Source of the DNA: Vombatus ursinus
Lineage: Eukaryota; Chordata; Mammalia; Diprotodontia; Vombatidae
Direction: 5' to 3'
DNA length: 64,000 nucleotides
NCBI RefSeq assembly: GCF_900497805.2
Contig: NW_020954551.1
Location: 2,703,569-2,767,568 of the forward strand
In this document: one piece after another, positions 60,880-64,000 of the stretch
Numbering within the stretch: the stretch's first letter is position 1
Layout: each line of letters starts with the position of its first letter
Position numbers and translations under genes: made by a program
The notes under the pieces: generated by a model
The model's database searches: none
Seen by the model: only the letters and a program-made list of their open reading frames with translations
What the model was told of the DNA's origin: nothing

Positions 60880-61140
60880 AATTATTTGCATGCTGTCTCT
60901 TCAATTAGAATTGAAGGCAGAGACCATGTTTTTGCCCTTTTTTTGTCTGCCCAGGGTCCATAACACCTAGCACGCAGAGGCTGCATGCATTAATAAACAA
61001 GCATTAATTAATACGTGTTGTTGATGATACATAGACTGCAAGCTCCTTGAGGGCAGAGACTGTTTCATTTTGGTTGTGTCTTTTTAGCACATAGAGCAGC
61101 TGGTATACAGTAAGCGCTTAAAAAATGCTTGTTTCCTGAC
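60880..61140 (+). mobile_element. Two consecutive L2 tails
   Basis: gaaggcagagaccatgtttt ... acctagcacgcagaggctgc, then gcaagctccttgagggcaga ... cagtaagcgcttaaaaaatg. They are adjacent and in the same orientation. Confidence 0.65.
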
Positions 61141-61258
61141 CAAAAAATGGCAGTCAGGAAGACGCATAACTAGGACTCAGACGCTCATTTTGTCATCTTT
61201 GTAAACTCATTCTGAGAATGGGATCTACATTTATCATTGATAAATGTGTGTAACATGC

Positions 61259-61261
<3 letters not shown>

Positions 61262-61291
<30 letters not shown>
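61262..61291. repeat. (TG)n microsatellite
   Basis: About 14 TG units. Confidence 0.9.
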
Positions 61292-61292
<1 letters not shown>

Positions 61293-61829
61293 ACAGAGAC
61301 AGAGACATAGACAATGAGGAAAGGAAGAGGCTGGCCTTCACAGAGACAAGAGGCAAGTCCTTGAGCTGAAGAAGTCGGAGGAGGTGAGAGAAGCAAAGGA
61401 GGAAGAAATCAAGAAAAGAGGGAAGTTTGCAAGAAAAGGTGAAGTGAGAAGAGGTACGTAAACCAAATTGGTTAAAAACAATGTTAGAATTTGTGGGGAA
61501 AGCGAAGGGAATTTGGGTGCTGTTGTCAAGGATTAAGAGCTTGTCAAATGTTCTGAGGCACTAAGGAGGGGAGGGGGAGAACGCAGCTCTGGGCAGTGGT
61601 CTCCCCCAGATTGGGTGCCGGGTGGTAATGGGAACAATATCATAAGCCTGAGGCCAGGAAGTTCTGCAGGATGACACTAGCCAGGAGGACAAAGAACAAA
61701 GCTCTTCCTTCTAGTAAATATGAAGAACGGTGAGATTCTGCATCGACTGGCATTGACTGTCACCCACCAAGTCCCAACCCTTTGTTTCCTTATCGATTCT
61801 CAAATGCCAGGAAAACTTAAAGTTTTGGC

Positions 61830-62470
61830 TGATCAGAGGGCCTGGGTTCAAATCCCACCACAAACACCTACTACCTGAATGATCTGACCCAAGTGTCTCA
61901 ATCCCTGGTCTCGATTTCATCTGAAAAATTGGGGGTGGGGGGCAGGTTCCAAGATTCCTGTCAGCTTGAGCTCCATAAGCCTATGAGCCCATGCCCCAGG
62001 AAAGAGTTTTATGAGTTTTTAAGGCAGAAAAATTTTATCCTTCTCACGATAAGCAAAATTTAAACTAGGTTTGTCCTTGGACAAGACATGTCCATACAGC
62101 AGGTGCTACATAAATGTCAGCCATGATGGTAGGGTTGTGGATGAGGATAAAGATGATGGCGGTGATGATGACAGTGATGGAGGAGGAGGCCATGGGGCTG
62201 GGACCTGCTCAGAGCTTTTCTAGGCTGGTAATAATAAAAATTTAAATAAATGCTTTCAGGTTTACAGTATGATTTCCTCATAACAGTCCCATGAGGGGAG
62301 GGGCATAGATATTATGATCCCCATTCTACTGAGGAGGAAACTGAGGCTCAGGATGCTGAATGACTTGCCTAAAGTCTAGACAACTAGTAAGTGTTAAGAG
62401 ACAGAATTTGAACCCACGTCTCTCTTGCCTCTGTATTCAGAGTTCTCTCCACCACTCCACTCTGCCCTAG
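61830..62470. mobile_element. SINE (plus) and MIR (minus)
   Basis: 61830-61960 has ctgggttcaaatcccaccac. 62225-62470 has cattctactgaggaggaaac and tgaatgacttgcctaaagtc. 62470-62880 shows no assigned element. Confidence 0.55.
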
Positions 62471-62884
62471 AATTCAGGCTCCAAAAGCCCCCAGTCACCT
62501 CTACACAGAGACACTGGAGCAGACATTAGCTAGGGGCCCACTCTGTCTCCCAATTTCTACCGCTGCTGTCACTGCCTGAGCCCCCTTTGCCTACATCGCT
62601 CCCCTCAGGACCACCTGACAGCTCCCAACCATTCCTCATATCAAGGAACTTCAAAGCCTTCCAGACCCAGATCTTCCCGGATCCATGGTCCCCAGGATCT
62701 GATGGGGAGATTACCCCACTTGTCCCCATGTGATTGGGCTCTAACTCAGCCTCTTAGCCCACTGTCCCTACTGGCAGGCCCTGAGCACCAGGCCCTGCTT
62801 CACCTTCATATCACATGCAGCCATAACAAGTCTCCTTTCCCTGGTCACCCCTTCCCTACATGCCTCATCTTCCCTGATTCCAAA

Positions 62885-63640
62885 GGTTCTTACCATGGGA
62901 AGTTGTAAACTTTTTTTCCTAATGTTTGGATTATATTTCCTTATAATATTTTCTTTTGCAATCCCATGTGTTTTATTTTGAGCATTTAAACTGTATTCTG
63001 AGAAGGGGGCGAAAGGCCTGCCCAGACTGCCAGAGGGAGCCGTGACACAAACAAGATTTGGAACCTCTGTTAGAACCCAAGCTCTGATGGAGGCCCAGCC
63101 AAGTGCAAATCTCTGTATCTTGCTTACCAGCCCCATCCTTCCTAACTTCTTTATTTCTATGGAGGGCATCACTAGGTCCCCAGCCTTGGGCTCTACCTTC
63201 GCTCTTCTCCCTCTCACCCCCACAGCCAAGCAAGTGCAAATCTTGTCTGTTCTACCTTCATAGCATCTGTCCCCATCTGAACCCCTTTCTGCCCTCACTG
63301 AGCATTCCCACCATCCCAGCTCAGGCCTCCTCCCCCTCTCTCTACTGGACTATGCAAGGCCTCCTAAGAGATCTCCCCACATCCAGGATGCTTCTCTCCT
63401 CTCCCACCCATCATCCGCAGAGCTATGAAACTGACATTCCTAAGGCTCACATCTGACCACAACATTTCTCTACTCAAGAACCTTTACTGGCTCCCCTTTG
63501 TCCCTCTGATAAACCACAGACTCTTCTGACTGATACTTAAAGCCCTTTACAATCTGGCTTCAGATGTTCTAGATGATTCCACATTCCCCTCCCTCCTGAA
63601 CATGCCTGTTCCTCAATCATGACATCTTCCAAACCCCAAC
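62885..63640 (+). mobile_element. Short repeat, then L2 LINE 3' coding and end region
   Basis: 63060-63640 runs tgagcattcccaccatccca, ctcaagaacctttactggct, cttaaagccctttacaatct, the L2 order in sense. 62885-63060 contains gtgacacaaacaagatttgg and is an older short repeat. Confidence 0.65.
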
Positions 63641-63664
63641 AACAAATTGGTGTTAAGACAGTAA

Positions 63665-64000
63665 CAATTGAAGATGGCTGAGTAAAAGCAGTGACTTGCT
63701 TGAGCTCTTCCCCAAACCCCTCCAAATACCTATAAAAAATGGCTCTAAACAAACTCTAAAGCAGGAGAACTCACAAAAAGAGTGAAACAAATTTCCAGTC
63801 CAAGACAACCTAGATGGTTGATTGGAAAGGTATATCGCTCTGGGCTGGGAGAGGAACGCAGTTTGGTGTGGGTGCGCAGGCCACAGCGAACCTGGAGCAG
63901 GTCTCAGAGAACTGAATCAGAGACAGCTGTTTCCAAACTTCTCAACCCACAAATGCCAATGACAACTTAGAAGGTCAGTAGGAAAAGTACATGTGTGCAG
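63665..64000 (+). mobile_element. Probable 5' end of an L1, cut by the window edge
   Basis: It starts with gaagatggctgagtaaaagc, which holds a YY1-type aagatggc motif as in L1 5' UTRs, then aaaaatggctctaaacaaac and ctggagcaggtctcagag. From memory this matches marsupial L1 promoter regions. It continues beyond 64000. Confidence 0.5.

Noticed and set aside
62768-63298. 176-codon minus ORF
   Set aside because: It is antisense to an L2 LINE and an older repeat, with no protein family similarity.

Overview
The window is mammalian, and most likely metatherian (marsupial), nuclear DNA. It has no bacterial-style operons. One gene split into many short exons lies in introns packed with LINE-1, LINE-2, CR1/L3-like LINEs, MIR and tRNA-derived SINEs. 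The SINE head (ggcagctaggtggcgcag) and the L1 3' end are types I associate with marsupials, especially the Australian lineage. The species cannot be fixed from the sequence alone.

The only host protein-coding gene I can support runs on the minus strand from about 60.4 kb down to 5.1 kb. I find 31 consecutive internal exons of an axonemal dynein heavy chain. Their splice phases all agree and they give one open frame of 5,091 nt (1,697 codons). By paralogue comparison from memory it is DNAH12, a single-headed inner-arm dynein heavy chain of cilia and flagella. The exons cover, in order, the N-terminal stem (60.4-30.8 kb), the linker (30.1-22.8 kb), AAA1 with GPAGTGKT and CFDEFN (about 22-13.5 kb), AAA2 with GEPYAGKT and VVFDGP (about 12.3-6.4 kb), and the region just before AAA3 (5.1 kb). 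The first exons lie beyond 64 kb and the AAA3-to-C-terminus exons lie left of base 1. No promoter, start codon or poly(A) site of the gene is in view.

Region by region: 0-5 kb holds an antisense L1 fragment, CR1 and L2 pieces and a pair of inverted ~129-bp repeats. 5-20 kb has dense exons with SINE-rich introns. 20-21.2 kb is a 5'-truncated L1 close to a splice acceptor. 24-28.5 kb holds L2 LINEs, some with SINEs nested in them. 40.5-45 kb is a degraded L1 with a SINE inserted. 48.7-51.0 kb is a 2.3-kb AT-rich minisatellite, followed by an LTR-like fossil. 55.9-56.2 kb is a 5S rRNA-derived sequence joined head-on to a SINE, next to a 320-bp purine-rich tract. 63.0-64.0 kb is an L2 and then the probable 5' end of another L1.

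I found no novel multi-gene system. The most notable observations are the in-frame, stop-free 90-nt intron in the dynein linker, the 5S-SINE composite, the inverted repeat pair, the minisatellite that is open in all three minus-strand frames, and a CpG-dense L1 3' fragment.
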